A stretch of 64,000 nt of DNA. Source: DASSBQ01 sp040981125 (GTDB taxonomy: Bacteria > Nitrospirota > Nitrospiria > Nitrospirales > Nitrospiraceae). The stretch spans positions 201,463-265,462 of the forward strand of contig JANRMQ010000005.1 in NCBI GenBank assembly GCA_040981125.1. Direction: 5' to 3'. Shown here piece by piece: positions 32,238-41,600 of the stretch. Every line of letters starts with the position of its first letter. Positions within the stretch are counted from its first letter, which is position 1. A program made the translations under genes and the position numbers. The notes under the pieces are model-generated. The model made no database searches. It saw only the letters and a list, made by a program, of their open reading frames with translations, and was not told the DNA's origin.

Positions 32238-34829
32238 ATGCCGGACAAACTGTGCGCTGCGACGCCGGACGCGACGATCGCGCGATATTGCATTCTGCTC
32301 GAGGTCTCGGAAGCCATCGCCGCTCACCGGGATCTGCACGAACTGTTTCGTGATCTCGCTCAGCGGCTCCCGCAGGTGGTCAATGTGAATTTTGTCGCAC
32401 TGTCCCTGCACGATGAGGATCGACAGATGATGAAGCTGCATACGCTGCAGGCCAATGTGCCGGCCGACATCGTGGGCGGTCATGAAGAACCCATTGATGA
32501 CACTCCGGCAGGATTGGTTTTGCAAACTCAACAGCCGCTGATTATCGCCGACATTGCCGGGGAATATCGCTGGCCGACTGTCACCGGGAGGATGCAGGAG
32601 GACGGCATCCAATCATTGTGCATCGTTCCGTTGACGACGGCGCTCCGGCGGCTGGGGGCCATGGGATTTGCGAGCCAGCAGAAACGCGCCTACGACGAGA
32701 CGGACATGGAGTTCCTCCGGCAGGTCGGCAAACAAGTCGCCGTGGCGGTGGACAATGTCCTGCACCATCAGGATCTCGCGCGTGATCGGGACCGGTTGCG
32801 GTTGCTCCTGGAAGTCTCGGAATCCATCGCGCTGCACCGAGACTTGGAAGACCTGTTTCGTGATCTGGCCCAACGGCTCCCCCATGTCGTCCCGTTCGAT
32901 TATATCAATGCTGTCCTGCATGAGGCCGCGGGGGATGTGATGCGCCTCCGCCTTCTCATCACCTCGAAACCCAGCACGATCAATCCGGGCCTGCAGTTGA
33001 CTGTCGAGGAATCGCCGGGGGGATTGGTGTGGAAAACGCAGCAGCCGTTGATTGTGAACGACGTCGCGCTGGAGCATCGCTTCCCCAAGTTGACGGGAAT
33101 GCTTCAGGCGAACGGCGTCCAATCGTTTTGTGTGGTGCCTCTCACGACGGCCCAGCGCCGCCTCGGCGCCATGGGATTTGGAAGCCTGCAACCGAAAGTC
33201 TATCAACAAGCGGAACTCGACTTCATGCAACAGGTGGCGAAGCAAGTTGCGGTTGCGGTCGATAACGCGCTCAACAGCGAGAGCGCGATTGCTTCGCAAC
33301 GGCAGTTGGAGCGGGAACGCGACCGCCAGCGGCTGCTGTTGGAAATCAACAATGCCGTGGTTTCGCACCTCGCTCTGGAAGACCTGTTCCCGGCCGTCAG
33401 CGCTTGCCTGCGAAAGGTCATCCAGCATGACGGATCGAGTCTAGTCTTGCATGACCGGGACCAGGGTCGCTACCGAGTGCATGTCCTGCACTTCGCGAAG
33501 AACGAATCCTTCATCGAGGAAGGGCGCGTCGACTCGGATTGCACCACCCCGGCCGGAATCGCGATCACCACCAGGAAACCCGTCGTGCTCGGCGAGGAAG
33601 ATCTCCGACACCTCTGCTCCGAATCGCCCGTCGTGCAGCGGTTGCTTGCCGAAGGCGTGAAGGCCTTTTGCTCCGTCCCTCTCTTGTCCTACGATCGGGC
33701 CCTGGGGGCGTTGAATGTGGGCCGGCGCGGCGAGGACAGATTTACGCAGGAGGACGTGGAGCTCTTGAGTCAGGTGGCGCACCAGATCGCGATCGCGGTC
33801 GAGAACGCGTTGGTTCACAAAGAAGTGCAGGGGCTCAAAGAGCGGCTTGCGAGAGAAAAGTTCTATCTCGAGGATGAAATCAAGACGGACTATAACTTCG
33901 AAGAAATCATCGGGGACAGCGCCGCGCTGAAACAGGTCCTCAAACAGGTCGAAGTGGTGGCGCCGACGGATTCCACCGTGATGGTGATGGGGGAGACGGG
34001 CACCGGCAAGGAGCTGATCGCCCGCGCCATCCATGACCGGAGCAGCCGGCGGCAACGAACCTTCATCAAAATGAATTGCGCGGCCATTCCGACCGGTCTA
34101 TTGGAAAGCGAGTTATTCGGCCACGAAAAAGGCGCGTTTACCGGGGCGATTGCGCAGCGGATCGGCCGTTTCGAACTCGCCGACGGCGGCACCCTCTTCC
34201 TGGATGAAGTCGGCGACATTCCGCTGGAGTTGCAGTCGAAGCTGTTGCGGGTCCTTCAAGAGCAGGAATTCGAACGGTTGGGCGGTGCGCGGACCATCCG
34301 AGTCAATGTGCGGCTGGTGGCGGCTACGAACCGTGATCTGGCTCGCATGGTGGCGGACGGCCAGTTTCGAAGCGATCTTTATTACCGGCTCAACGTGTTT
34401 CCGGTGACCGTGCCGGCGCTTCGGCATCGCCCGGAAGACGTGCCGCTTCTGGTGCGGCACTTCGCGCAGAAGTTCGCCAAGCGCATGAACAAGAACATCG
34501 AGTCGATCTCGAATGAGCAAATGGCGACGCTGTTGCAGTACGACTGGCCCGGTAATGTTCGTGAGCTTGAAAATCTTATTGAACGGGCCGTTATTTTGTC
34601 GCAGGGAACCGAGCTGCATGTGCCGTTGGAGCGGCGCCAGGCGGCCAAGGTTCAGCCGAGCGACGGCCTGGCGACCCTGGAAGCGGCGGAGCGCGATCAT
34701 ATCCTGCGGGCTCTTCAGGCGACGAAGTGGGTCATCGGCGGTCCCGCCGGCGCGGCGGCGAAACTCGGCATGAAGCGGACCACGCTCCAATCCAAAATCA
34801 TGAAGCTGGGCATCTCGCGACCCTCCTAG
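32238..34829 (+). CDS. Sigma-54-dependent transcription activator with three GAF domains (FhlA-like)
   Basis: 863 residues. Three successive GAF-type domains (about 28-185, 192-340 and 365-525) share TPAGLVLQTQQPLI/SPGGLVWKTQQPLIV-type cores and PLTTAxRRLGAMGF, so at least the first two arose by duplication. The AAA+ activator domain follows: Walker A GETGTGKE (585-592), GAFTGA (632-637), which contacts sigma-54, LFLDEVGD and YRLNVFPVTVPALRHR, and DWPGNVRELENLIERA. A Fis-type helix-turn-helix closes it (AAKLGMKRTTLQSKIMKLGI). GAF domains bind small molecules, so this is a ligand-activated enhancer-binding protein similar in layout to FhlA/NorR. There is no clear ribosome site, only a GGGGG-ATA-CCCCC stem (32213-32225) before the ATG. 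Two nearby -24/-12 promoters are likely targets. Confidence 0.95.
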   Translation: MPDKLCAATPDATIARYCILLEVSEAIAAHRDLHELFRDLAQRLPQVVNVNFVALSLHDEDRQMMKLHTLQANVPADIVGGHEEPIDDTPAGLVLQTQQPLIIADIAGEYRWPTVTGRMQEDGIQSLCIVPLTTALRRLGAMGFASQQKRAYDETDMEFLRQVGKQVAVAVDNVLHHQDLARDRDRLRLLLEVSESIALHRDLEDLFRDLAQRLPHVVPFDYINAVLHEAAGDVMRLRLLITSKPSTINPGLQLTVEESPGGLVWKTQQPLIVNDVALEHRFPKLTGMLQANGVQSFCVVPLTTAQRRLGAMGFGSLQPKVYQQAELDFMQQVAKQVAVAVDNALNSESAIASQRQLERERDRQRLLLEINNAVVSHLALEDLFPAVSACLRKVIQHDGSSLVLHDRDQGRYRVHVLHFAKNESFIEEGRVDSDCTTPAGIAITTRKPVVLGEEDLRHLCSESPVVQRLLAEGVKAFCSVPLLSYDRALGALNVGRRGEDRFTQEDVELLSQVAHQIAIAVENALVHKEVQGLKERLAREKFYLEDEIKTDYNFEEIIGDSAALKQVLKQVEVVAPTDSTVMVMGETGTGKELIARAIHDRSSRRQRTFIKMNCAAIPTGLLESELFGHEKGAFTGAIAQRIGRFELADGGTLFLDEVGDIPLELQSKLLRVLQEQEFERLGGARTIRVNVRLVAATNRDLARMVADGQFRSDLYYRLNVFPVTVPALRHRPEDVPLLVRHFAQKFAKRMNKNIESISNEQMATLLQYDWPGNVRELENLIERAVILSQGTELHVPLERRQAAKVQPSDGLATLEAAERDHILRALQATKWVIGGPAGAAAKLGMKRTTLQSKIMKLGISRPS

Positions 34830-34865
34830 TTCCTCCTCGTGACTTGTCCGACGATTCCATAGCGT

Positions 34866-34907
34866 GCGCCGACTATTCGGCGCCCTGCCGTTCGATCGGC
34901 ACGGCAG
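34866..34907 (+). promoter_or_regulatory. Paired dyad, first copy: candidate upstream activator site
   Basis: GCGCCGA-CTAT-TCGGCGC (34866-34883) is followed by CTGCCGT-N9-ACGGCAG (34885-34907) and then the words CCTTCGTCA. Nearly the same arrangement recurs at 36372. It starts 36 bp after the activator gene and 106 bp before a -24/-12 promoter, the place for an enhancer-binding protein. Terminator function is an alternative, but no T-run follows. Confidence 0.5.
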
Positions 34908-35012
34908 CCTTCGTCACGGCATGGCGAAGCCACCGGTCAGGACAACCGCCTTCCGATAAAAATTCCTCTACACACTGACACTTGCGTCGGCCGGGCCGCC
35001 GGGTCTGTTGTC

Positions 35013-35027
35013 TGGAACAGGCTATGC
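35013..35027 (+). promoter_or_regulatory. Sigma-54 promoter candidate 1
   Basis: TGGAACAGGCTATGC has GG (35014-35015) and GC (35026-35027) exactly 10 bp apart, the invariant -24/-12 spacing, and the flanks TCTGGAAC and CTATGCGA match the second copy at 36521. Its start point would be near 35039, 48 bp before a 30-codon reading frame. It is 106 bp downstream of the paired dyad. Confidence 0.6.
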
Positions 35028-35086
35028 GAAACCTTGCACCGTTCAGGTGAGCTACCGGCATTGCCATACGAAGGAAATCTGCGCCC

Positions 35087-35179
35087 ATGTCGTGGATGTT
35101 GGTATTCATTTCCTGCTTTGTTCCCGTGATGCTACTGCTTGCCCTCTATGTCTTGGAGGGTGGCACAGACCTCCGATGA
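35087..35179 (+). CDS. Very small membrane protein (30 residues), putative
   Basis: Reads ATG TCG TGG ATG ... TGA: after MSW the sequence is a single hydrophobic helix (MLVFISCFVPVMLLLALYVLEG), then a short polar tail. AAGGAA lies 10 bp before the ATG, and the sigma-54 promoter candidate starts transcription about 48 bp upstream, which is the normal place for the first gene of an operon. No family is recognised. It would be the first of three cotranscribed genes (with the 107-residue membrane protein and the SDR). One-helix stress proteins of this size are known, but chance cannot be excluded. Confidence 0.4.
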   Translation: MSWMLVFISCFVPVMLLLALYVLEGGTDLR

Positions 35180-35249
35180 AAACCGCCGCCGCGTGCCGGG
35201 CATCGAACTTCGGACGGTCCGCGCGGTCGCTCAAAAAAGGATGATGATT

Positions 35250-35573
35250 ATGGAAACTCGAAACAACAACAATCCAGGTGACCGGGGAATCCGGGGGATC
35301 GGATGGTTCGGAGGCGCCGTCGGCGCGTTGCTGCTCGCCGGCCTCGTCCTTGAGCTGTTGGCCCACCAGATGTTCGGACCAACCGATGTGGCGACGCTCC
35401 TCTTGGCCCTCTATTTAGCCGGCTGGCTTTCGATTCTGGGAATCGTCGGATTCCTGATCTTCTCACTCGCATGGTTGCTGAGGCGGCCTGGCGTCGGTTC
35501 TGCTACGGCGAGTACGTTGACGGCGGAGGATGACCGCTCCATCAGGTCACATGACCTTAACCGAGTCGCATAA
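35250..35573 (+). CDS. Small two-helix membrane protein of unknown function
   Basis: 107 residues from the ATG at 35250 (AAAAGG 9 bp upstream; ATGs at 35241 and 35244 are also in frame). A polar, Asn-rich N-terminus (METRNNNNPGDRG) is followed by two hydrophobic helices, about 22-43 and 50-77, ending LAWLLRRPG, and a short acidic tail. No family recognised. It lies between the small single-helix frame and the SDR gene (40 bp gap) and probably shares their sigma-54-type promoter. Two-helix proteins of this kind often modulate membrane stress responses, but nothing here is specific. Confidence 0.6.
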   Translation: METRNNNNPGDRGIRGIGWFGGAVGALLLAGLVLELLAHQMFGPTDVATLLLALYLAGWLSILGIVGFLIFSLAWLLRRPGVGSATASTLTAEDDRSIRSHDLNRVA

Positions 35574-35613
35574 ACAATCGAGGGACAGGAAGATAGGAAA
35601 GGAGCAGTGCACT

Positions 35614-36348
35614 ATGAGCGCACTACGCGGGAAAACAGCGATCGTGACCGGCGCGTCGGCCGGCATCGGGCGGGCAATTGCGGAGCGCCTCGCTCAGGAG
35701 GGGGCCACCGTTGTGGTCAACTATGGCACGAGCGCCGACAAAGCAACGGCCGTCGTAGCCGGGATTGAATCGAAAGGCGGCAAAGCCATCGCCGTGCAAG
35801 CCGACATGAGCAAAGTTGCGGATGTGCGCCGATTGATTCAAGAGACCGCGCAGCGCTTTGGGCGGCTGGATATTTTGGTGAACAATGCCGGCATGGCGCT
35901 CTTTAAATCGTTGGATGAGACAACGGAACAGGAATTCGATCAAGTGCTGAATCTGAACACGAAGGGGCCGTATTTTGCCATGCAGGAGGCGGCCAAGGTA
36001 ATGAACGATGGAGGCCGTATCGTGAACATCTCCACAGACGGAACTCATATGGGCTTTCCGGGTGTGACGGCCTATCTGGCTAGCAAAGGCGCGTTGGAGC
36101 AGGTTACCAAAGGACTGGCCCATGAGCTGGCGTCAAGAGGCGTCACGGTCAATACCGTGTCGCCGGGTTTCACGGAAACGGCGATGTTGCCGGACGCCTT
36201 TCGTGAGACGGGCGCACAAATGTCACCGCTGAAGCGATTGGGGACGCCGCAGGACATTGCCGACGTGGTTCTGTTCCTCGTGAGCGATCAGGTGCGCTGG
36301 CTCACGGGCCAGAATATCCATGCGAGCGGTGGTGTCGTGAGGCAATAA
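35614..36348 (+). CDS. SDR family oxidoreductase (3-oxoacyl-ACP reductase-like)
   Basis: 244 residues from the ATG at 35614 (AAAGGAG 9 bp upstream); an upstream open frame adds 28 unlike residues. A classical SDR: TAIVTGASAGIGRAIAERL (cofactor), ILVNNAGMALF, NLNTKGPYFAMQ, VNISTDGTHMGFPGVTAYLASKG with Tyr154 and Lys158, and PGFTETAML. The residue 13 before the Tyr is Thr141 with Ser140 beside it, so the catalytic hydroxyl is available. The NYG after strand 2 suggests NADP. The end MSPLKRLGTPQDIADVVLFLVSDQ is typical. It ends the operon that begins near 35039, and the second dyad lies 24 bp after its stop. Substrate unknown. Confidence 0.92.
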   Translation: MSALRGKTAIVTGASAGIGRAIAERLAQEGATVVVNYGTSADKATAVVAGIESKGGKAIAVQADMSKVADVRRLIQETAQRFGRLDILVNNAGMALFKSLDETTEQEFDQVLNLNTKGPYFAMQEAAKVMNDGGRIVNISTDGTHMGFPGVTAYLASKGALEQVTKGLAHELASRGVTVNTVSPGFTETAMLPDAFRETGAQMSPLKRLGTPQDIADVVLFLVSDQVRWLTGQNIHASGGVVRQ

Positions 36349-36371
36349 TTTACCCTCCTCCATCATGACGA

Positions 36372-36407
36372 CGCCGATCGTTCGGCGCGGTGCCGTTCCC
36401 TCGGCAC
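36372..36407 (+). promoter_or_regulatory. Paired dyad, second copy: candidate upstream activator site
   Basis: CGCCGA-TCGT-TCGGCG (36372-36387) and GTGCCG-TTCCCT-CGGCAC (36390-36407), then AAGCCTTCGTCA. The layout and the closing words match the copy at 34866-34919. It is 114 bp upstream of the second sigma-54 promoter candidate, almost the spacing of the first pair (106 bp). Confidence 0.5.
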
Positions 36408-36520
36408 GAAGCCTTCGTCAGTCCCATCCCTCCGTTCATGGCTTCCAGATATCCACGGTGCAATGAAAACCTCCATTGGAACCGGCACTTACATGGAATC
36501 CTTCCCTTGGCTTCCCCCTC

Positions 36521-36535
36521 TGGAACGATCTATGC
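36521..36535 (+). promoter_or_regulatory. Sigma-54 promoter candidate 2
   Basis: TGGAACGATCTATGC with GG (36522-36523) and GC (36534-36535) 10 bp apart. Flanking TCTGGAAC and CTATGCGA are identical to those of candidate 1. Expected start near 36547, 113 bp before the zinc-ribbon gene, so it would drive the zinc-ribbon, cupin, RND and NAT genes. Confidence 0.6.
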
Positions 36536-36659
36536 GATGGGTCCACCTGCCGATAACAAGCGAAACCCTTTCATTGAAGTACGGTCGTGGAAAGGAGGCC
36601 TGACATTGCTTTCGGCGGCCGGCGGTTCCAAAGGACGGATCAAAGAAAGGAGACGACAG

Positions 36660-36875
36660 ATGAGCATGATGACCACATGTCCGGAAAAGAAGCTGAAGAA
36701 GGAGAATCCGGCCGGTTGGAAAATTGCCGGCCTCACCTGCTCACGGTGCAACGGTCTGATGGTGAGTGAGGAGTATGGCGATTTCCCGGCGCGGCGTTGC
36801 ATACAATGCGGGGAAGTCATCGATCCGGTCATCCTCCAGAACCGTCAACGGCCTGTGCCGATCGGCATAGGCTGA
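36660..36875 (+). CDS. Small zinc-ribbon-like protein
   Basis: 71 residues from the ATG at 36660, with AAAGGAG 8 bp upstream (an open frame upstream to 36390 is not protein-like). Two Cys pairs, CSRC and CIQC, about 26 residues apart form a zinc ribbon: LTCSRCNGLMVSEEYG and ARRCIQCGEVIDP. The N-terminus is lysine-rich (PEKKLKKENPAG). It resembles small zinc-ribbon proteins of unknown role that may regulate partners or bind nucleic acid. First gene after sigma-54 promoter candidate 2; the cupin gene begins 21 bp later. Confidence 0.75.
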   Translation: MSMMTTCPEKKLKKENPAGWKIAGLTCSRCNGLMVSEEYGDFPARRCIQCGEVIDPVILQNRQRPVPIGIG

Positions 36876-36896
36876 CTGTCACGAGAGGGAACAACG

Positions 36897-37415
36897 ATGA
36901 AAACCTTGATGTTGTCATTCATATTGATGTCCACGGCCATCACGCTGCCGCCGGTCATGGCCGCCGGCCAGGATTTACACGATGCTTCGCAGAGGCCGCA
37001 CGCGAGCATGCCGAAAGAACTTGCCGGTGCCCCGGAAAAGGACTGGAAGAGCATTGCCATTGAATTGCCGCCGGGAGGGGTCGATTCATGGCAGTTGCGT
37101 CCGGAGGGCGAGCTGCTGTATGTGCTTGAAGGAGCAGGACGACTGGAACTCGACGGAAAGCCGGCGATGGCCTTGAATCCCGGCACGGTCGCGAGACTCG
37201 ATGGGGTGCCCCGGCATCTGGTGAAGAACACCAGCCGCACGAAGATACTGAAGATCCTGGTTGTGTTTATTCAGCACAAAGGACAACCGCACCCCCTGCT
37301 CGCAGAGCGGACGGCGCAAGGAGGCCGGGACGCCGCCGGAGGGCCGCTTGCAATGGATGGCGATCCCGGCGTACACGATCGTGCGCAGCACGCGCCGGTG
37401 GGCCTCATATTCTAA
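36897..37415 (+). CDS. Periplasmic cupin-domain protein
   Basis: 172 residues with a signal peptide (LMLSFILMSTAITLPPVMAAG). The core is a single cupin barrel: KSIAIELPPGGVDSWQL, RPEGELLYVLEGAGRLELDG, NPGTVARLDGVPRHLVKNTS. The metal-ligand pattern is poor: instead of HxH there is WQLRPEGE, so only Glu and one His (PRHLV) would be available. It may bind a small molecule rather than metal. The tail (about 140-172) is unlike any domain. It sits between the zinc-ribbon gene and the RND adaptor (15 bp to its first possible start), which suggests a role in sensing or delivering the pump's substrate. Confidence 0.8.
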   Translation: MKTLMLSFILMSTAITLPPVMAAGQDLHDASQRPHASMPKELAGAPEKDWKSIAIELPPGGVDSWQLRPEGELLYVLEGAGRLELDGKPAMALNPGTVARLDGVPRHLVKNTSRTKILKILVVFIQHKGQPHPLLAERTAQGGRDAAGGPLAMDGDPGVHDRAQHAPVGLIF

Positions 37416-37430
37416 GAAGGTGGGTGGGTG

Positions 37431-38633
37431 ATGCTTATGGACACACGAAGAGGCAGAACAACCGATCGCGCTCTTCTCAACGGGGAACCGGCCGGGGCGT
37501 CACGCGCGCGAACGCGCAACTGGGTCGGATCATCTTTGCTGCTCCTCGTGGTCCTCGCATGCGGCGCCGGTCTCGCCGCGTGGAAATACCTGTCCATCCA
37601 GAGCAGCCATGCGGCGTCGGCCCACCAGCCGGAGCCGATGGAATCCGTGACGGTCGTGGAAGCCCAGGAGATTCGGCATCGTCCCACCACCACTTCAATA
37701 GGCACGGTCCTGGCGCTGCGGTCGATCACGCTCCGCAATGAATTGGCCGGGACTATCCGCCAGGTCAGACTCGTGCCCGGACAGGTCGTGGAAGCGGATT
37801 CCGTGCTCGTCGCGCTCGACGTATCCGTCGAAGAGGCGGAGTTGAAGGCCCAACAAGCGCAGGCCGCCCTGGCAAAAACAGTACTCGAGCGCAGGCACCA
37901 TCTGAGGCTGGACCAGGCTACGGCTGAGGAGGAAGTGGATCGGGCGCAGGCGGATCTCAATGTCGCGCAGGCGCAGATCGCCCGCACCAAGGCCATCATC
38001 GCCCGCAAGATCATCCGTGCCCCGTTCCGTGCGCGAGTTGGATTAGCCGATGTGCATCCGGGCCAGTATCTCAACGAAGGTACGCAATTGACGACCTTGC
38101 AGGGAGTCGATGAAGCCGTTCACGTCGACTTTACGGTGGCCCAGCAGGTCGCCGCCGGTTTGCGGGAAGGCGAGACGGTGGATGTGATGCCCCCCGGCGA
38201 CGTGCGGACCATTACAGCGAAGATTGTAGCGCTCGACGCGCGCATCGATGCCACGACCCGCAACGCTCTGGTGCGGGCCAGAATCGAGCGGGCCGCCGAC
38301 ACGCCGGCCCCCGGCGCCTCGGTGCGCGTGAGGGTGCCGGTCGGTCCATCGCGGACAGCCGTGGCCGTTCCCGCGAGCGCACTTCGAAAGGGACCGGGTG
38401 GAGATCACGTGTTCATTATCGTCACGGCCAACGACGGCAAGACGCGGGCGTACGTCCGGCAGGTTCAAAGCGGCGCCATGTTGGACGATGTCGTGATCAT
38501 CGACGCCGGGCTGTCCGCCGGCGAGCGGGTCGCCGCATCAGGATCGTTCAAACTACGGGACGCGGCGCTGGTGTCCGTCACCGGTGAGCAGGACGGTAAG
38601 CGCGGGCAGGCCGAGGTCATCAGCCGGCGCTGA
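37431..38633 (+). CDS. RND efflux periplasmic adaptor (membrane fusion protein)
   Basis: 400 residues. An N-terminal membrane segment (about 25-45, SLLLLVVLACGAGLAAW) anchors the protein. The family signature is present: IRHRPTTTSIGTVLALRSITLRNELAG (barrel-sandwich half), a coiled-coil hairpin of Ala/Gln-rich heptads (about 120-180), RKIIRAPFRARVGLADVHPGQYLNEG, and a beta-barrel ending RVRVPVGPSRTAVAVPASAL. The last part (RAYVRQVQSGAMLDDVVIIDAGLSAGERVAASG) is the membrane-proximal domain. The adaptor links the inner-membrane pump at 38653 to an outer-membrane channel that is not encoded here. Start: ATG at 37431 or 37437. Confidence 0.93.
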   Translation: MLMDTRRGRTTDRALLNGEPAGASRARTRNWVGSSLLLLVVLACGAGLAAWKYLSIQSSHAASAHQPEPMESVTVVEAQEIRHRPTTTSIGTVLALRSITLRNELAGTIRQVRLVPGQVVEADSVLVALDVSVEEAELKAQQAQAALAKTVLERRHHLRLDQATAEEEVDRAQADLNVAQAQIARTKAIIARKIIRAPFRARVGLADVHPGQYLNEGTQLTTLQGVDEAVHVDFTVAQQVAAGLREGETVDVMPPGDVRTITAKIVALDARIDATTRNALVRARIERAADTPAPGASVRVRVPVGPSRTAVAVPASALRKGPGGDHVFIIVTANDGKTRAYVRQVQSGAMLDDVVIIDAGLSAGERVAASGSFKLRDAALVSVTGEQDGKRGQAEVISRR

Positions 38634-38652
38634 GCGACGAGGGATCATCGAG

Positions 38653-41600
38653 ATGCGTGCCTTCACCGATATCTTCATCAAGCATCCCGTGCTGGCGGTG
38701 GTGGTTAATCTCGTCATTGTCCTCGCCGGATGGCGGGCTCTGACGACGCTGCCGGTGCAGCAGTACCCGAAGATCGAAAGCTCGTCGGTGATCATCACCA
38801 CGGTCTACTACGGCGCCGGCGCCGAGACGGTGCGCGGCTTCCTCAGCACGCCGATCGAGCGGGTCGTGTCGGCGATTGCCGGGGTGGATTACGTGGAATC
38901 GACCAGCCGGGCCGGGGTCAGCACCGTCACGGTGCATCTGAAACTGAACCACAACAGCACGGCGGCATTGGCCGAGGTGACGGCGCGGCTTCAACAGGTG
39001 CGATCGGAGCTGCCGCCGGAAGCCGAACCTCCCGTGATCGAAGTGCAGCGGGCCGATCGGCCGTACGCCTCGTTTTATCTCAGCTTCTCTTCCACGGAAC
39101 GGAGCGTACCGGCCGTCACCGATTGGCTGTTGCGCACGTTGCAACCGCAGTTTGCGACGGTGGCCGGTGTGCAGCGCGTGACGATTGAAGGCGGCCGCCA
39201 GATCGCCATGCGTGTGTGGATCGATCCGGATCGCCTTGCCGCCCTGAACCTGTCGCCCGGCGATGTGCAGGACGCCCTCCGGCGCAACAACTATCTGGCC
39301 GCGGTCGGCCGCACGAAGGGCAATCTCGTGCAGGTCAATCTGCTGGCGAACACCGACCTCCGCTCCGCCGAGGAATTTGAGAACCTGATCGTCGCCGACC
39401 GCGGCGGCGCCATCGTGCGCCTGAGGGACGTCGCGCGGGTCGAGCGTGAGGCTGAAGAAGCCGATATGGTCGCGAAGTACAACGAGACGGAGGGCGTCTA
39501 CCTGGGAGTTTGGCCCGTGCCGGGAGCGAACGAAATCGAGGTTGCGCACCGGCTCCGCGACGAGATGGAACGCATCCGTCCGACGTTGCCGAAGGACATC
39601 GAGATGCGGTTGGTCTGGGACGGGACGATGTTCATGCGGAACGCCCTTGAGGAGATTACGAAGACGCTGGGAGAGACCATCCTGATCGTCGCCGTCGTCG
39701 TGTTTCTCTTCATGGGTTCGGTACGCACGGCGCTCGTGCCGCTCGTCGCCATGCCGGTGTCCCTGGTTGGAGCGGCGATCTTCATGTTCGCGTTCGGGTT
39801 CAGCTTGAATCTTCTGACGATTCTCGCCATCGTCCTGTCGGTGGGCTTGGTCGTGGACGATGCGATCGTCGTCGTGGAGAACGTCGAGCGGCACGTCCGG
39901 CAGGGCAAGTCGCGGATCGAGGCCGCGCTCATCGGCGCACGCGAGCTGCTCGGTCCCATTATCGCCATGACGATCACGCTGGCGGCGGTGTATACGCCGA
40001 TCGGTTTCCAGGGGGGCCTGACCGGATCGCTGTTTCTCGAATTCGCGATCACGCTTGCCGTGGCGGTGGTGTTGTCCGGCGTCGTCGCGATCACGCTGTC
40101 GCCGGTGATGAGTTCCCGGTTCGTCCATCCGCAAGGCAAGGAAGGGCGGCTGACCCAGTGGGTCAACCGAGGATTCGAGTTGGTGCGCCGCCGGTATGCC
40201 CGGTTGCTCGACGGCGCGTTTCTCATGCGCTGGGGCATTGTGGCGGCGGCGCTGCTGGTCATGATTGCGGCATGGCCGTTGTATCTCTTTTCGCGGCAGG
40301 AACTGGCTCCTGTCGAGGATCAGAGCCACATCAGCCTCTTCTTTGAGGCCTCCCCGGATTCCACGGTGGCCGCCACCAATCGGGAACACTTACACATCGT
40401 GCGCGCCATTACCGCCTTTCCTGAAACCCGATTCACATGGTCGCTGACGACGGCATGGGGCGGTTTCGGAGGCCTGGTCGCAAAAGATTGGCAGGAGCGA
40501 ACACGCTCCACCGAACAGATGTATGGAGAGGTGTACGGCGCTGTGTCGCAGGTGCCGGGACTCCGCGTATTCCCTCGCCTGGACCCGCCGTTGCCGACGC
40601 CCGGCCAGTACGATGTTGAACTGGTGCTGCAGAGCAATGTGCCGGCCGAGCAATTGCTCGACACGACCGCGGCGGTGCTCGGCGCCGGGTGGCAGAGCGG
40701 GAAATTTCTCTACGTCGATACGGATCTGAAGATCGATCTGCCGGAAGCGCGCGTCGTGCTGGACCGGGAGCGTCTTGCCGATTTGGGGTTCGATTTGGCC
40801 GGGGTCGGCCGTGAGCTCGGGACGCTGCTCGGGGGCGCGTACGTGAACCGGTTCAATTACTTCGATCGCAGCTACAAGGTGATCCCGCAGATCGGCGACA
40901 AGGACCGCGCCACCGTGGGCCCCTTGCTCGATCTCAAGATCCGGACGCCCGGCGGCCAGCTTGTGCCGGTGTCAACCTTCACGCATATCGAGGCCGGCAC
41001 CGCTCCCCGCACGTTGAACCGCTTTCAGCAGCGCAATGCGGTCCGGATCTTCGGCGGCGTGAGACCCGGCGTGACGAAGGAAGAAGGCCTGCGGGTTCTT
41101 GAGTCAGCCGCCGCAGCCGCGGGGCCGGGAGTCGTTCTCGATTATGCAGGCGAATCGCGGCAGATCCGCCAGGAAGGAGCCGCGCTCACCGTCACGCTCG
41201 GGTTCGCGGTCGTCCTTATCTATCTGGTGTTGGCGGCGCAGTTTCAGAGCTTCCGCGATCCGCTGATCGTCCTGCTCGGCTCCGTGCCGCTCGCCATCTC
41301 CGGCGCGTTGATCTTCAGCTTTCTGGATCTCACCACGATCAACATCTATTCGCAGGTCGGGCTCATTACGCTCGTCGGCCTGATCGCGAAGAACGGCATC
41401 CTCATCGTGGAGTTCGCCAACCAACTCCAGATCCGCGGGCTTTCCCGGATGGCGGCGGTCCGCGAGGCGTCCTTGACTCGACTGCGGCCGGTCTTGATGA
41501 CCTCTGCGGCCACCGTCTTCGGACATCTGCCGCTGGTGCTGGCTGCGGGACCGGGTGCGGCGGCGCGCAACAGCATCGGGATGGTCTTGGTCACGGGCAT

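Noticed and set aside
38620..40389. 589-codon minus-strand frame across the RND pump
   Set aside because: Arg/His/Asp-rich composition with no recognisable domain; it is the shadow of a GC-rich gene on the other strand.
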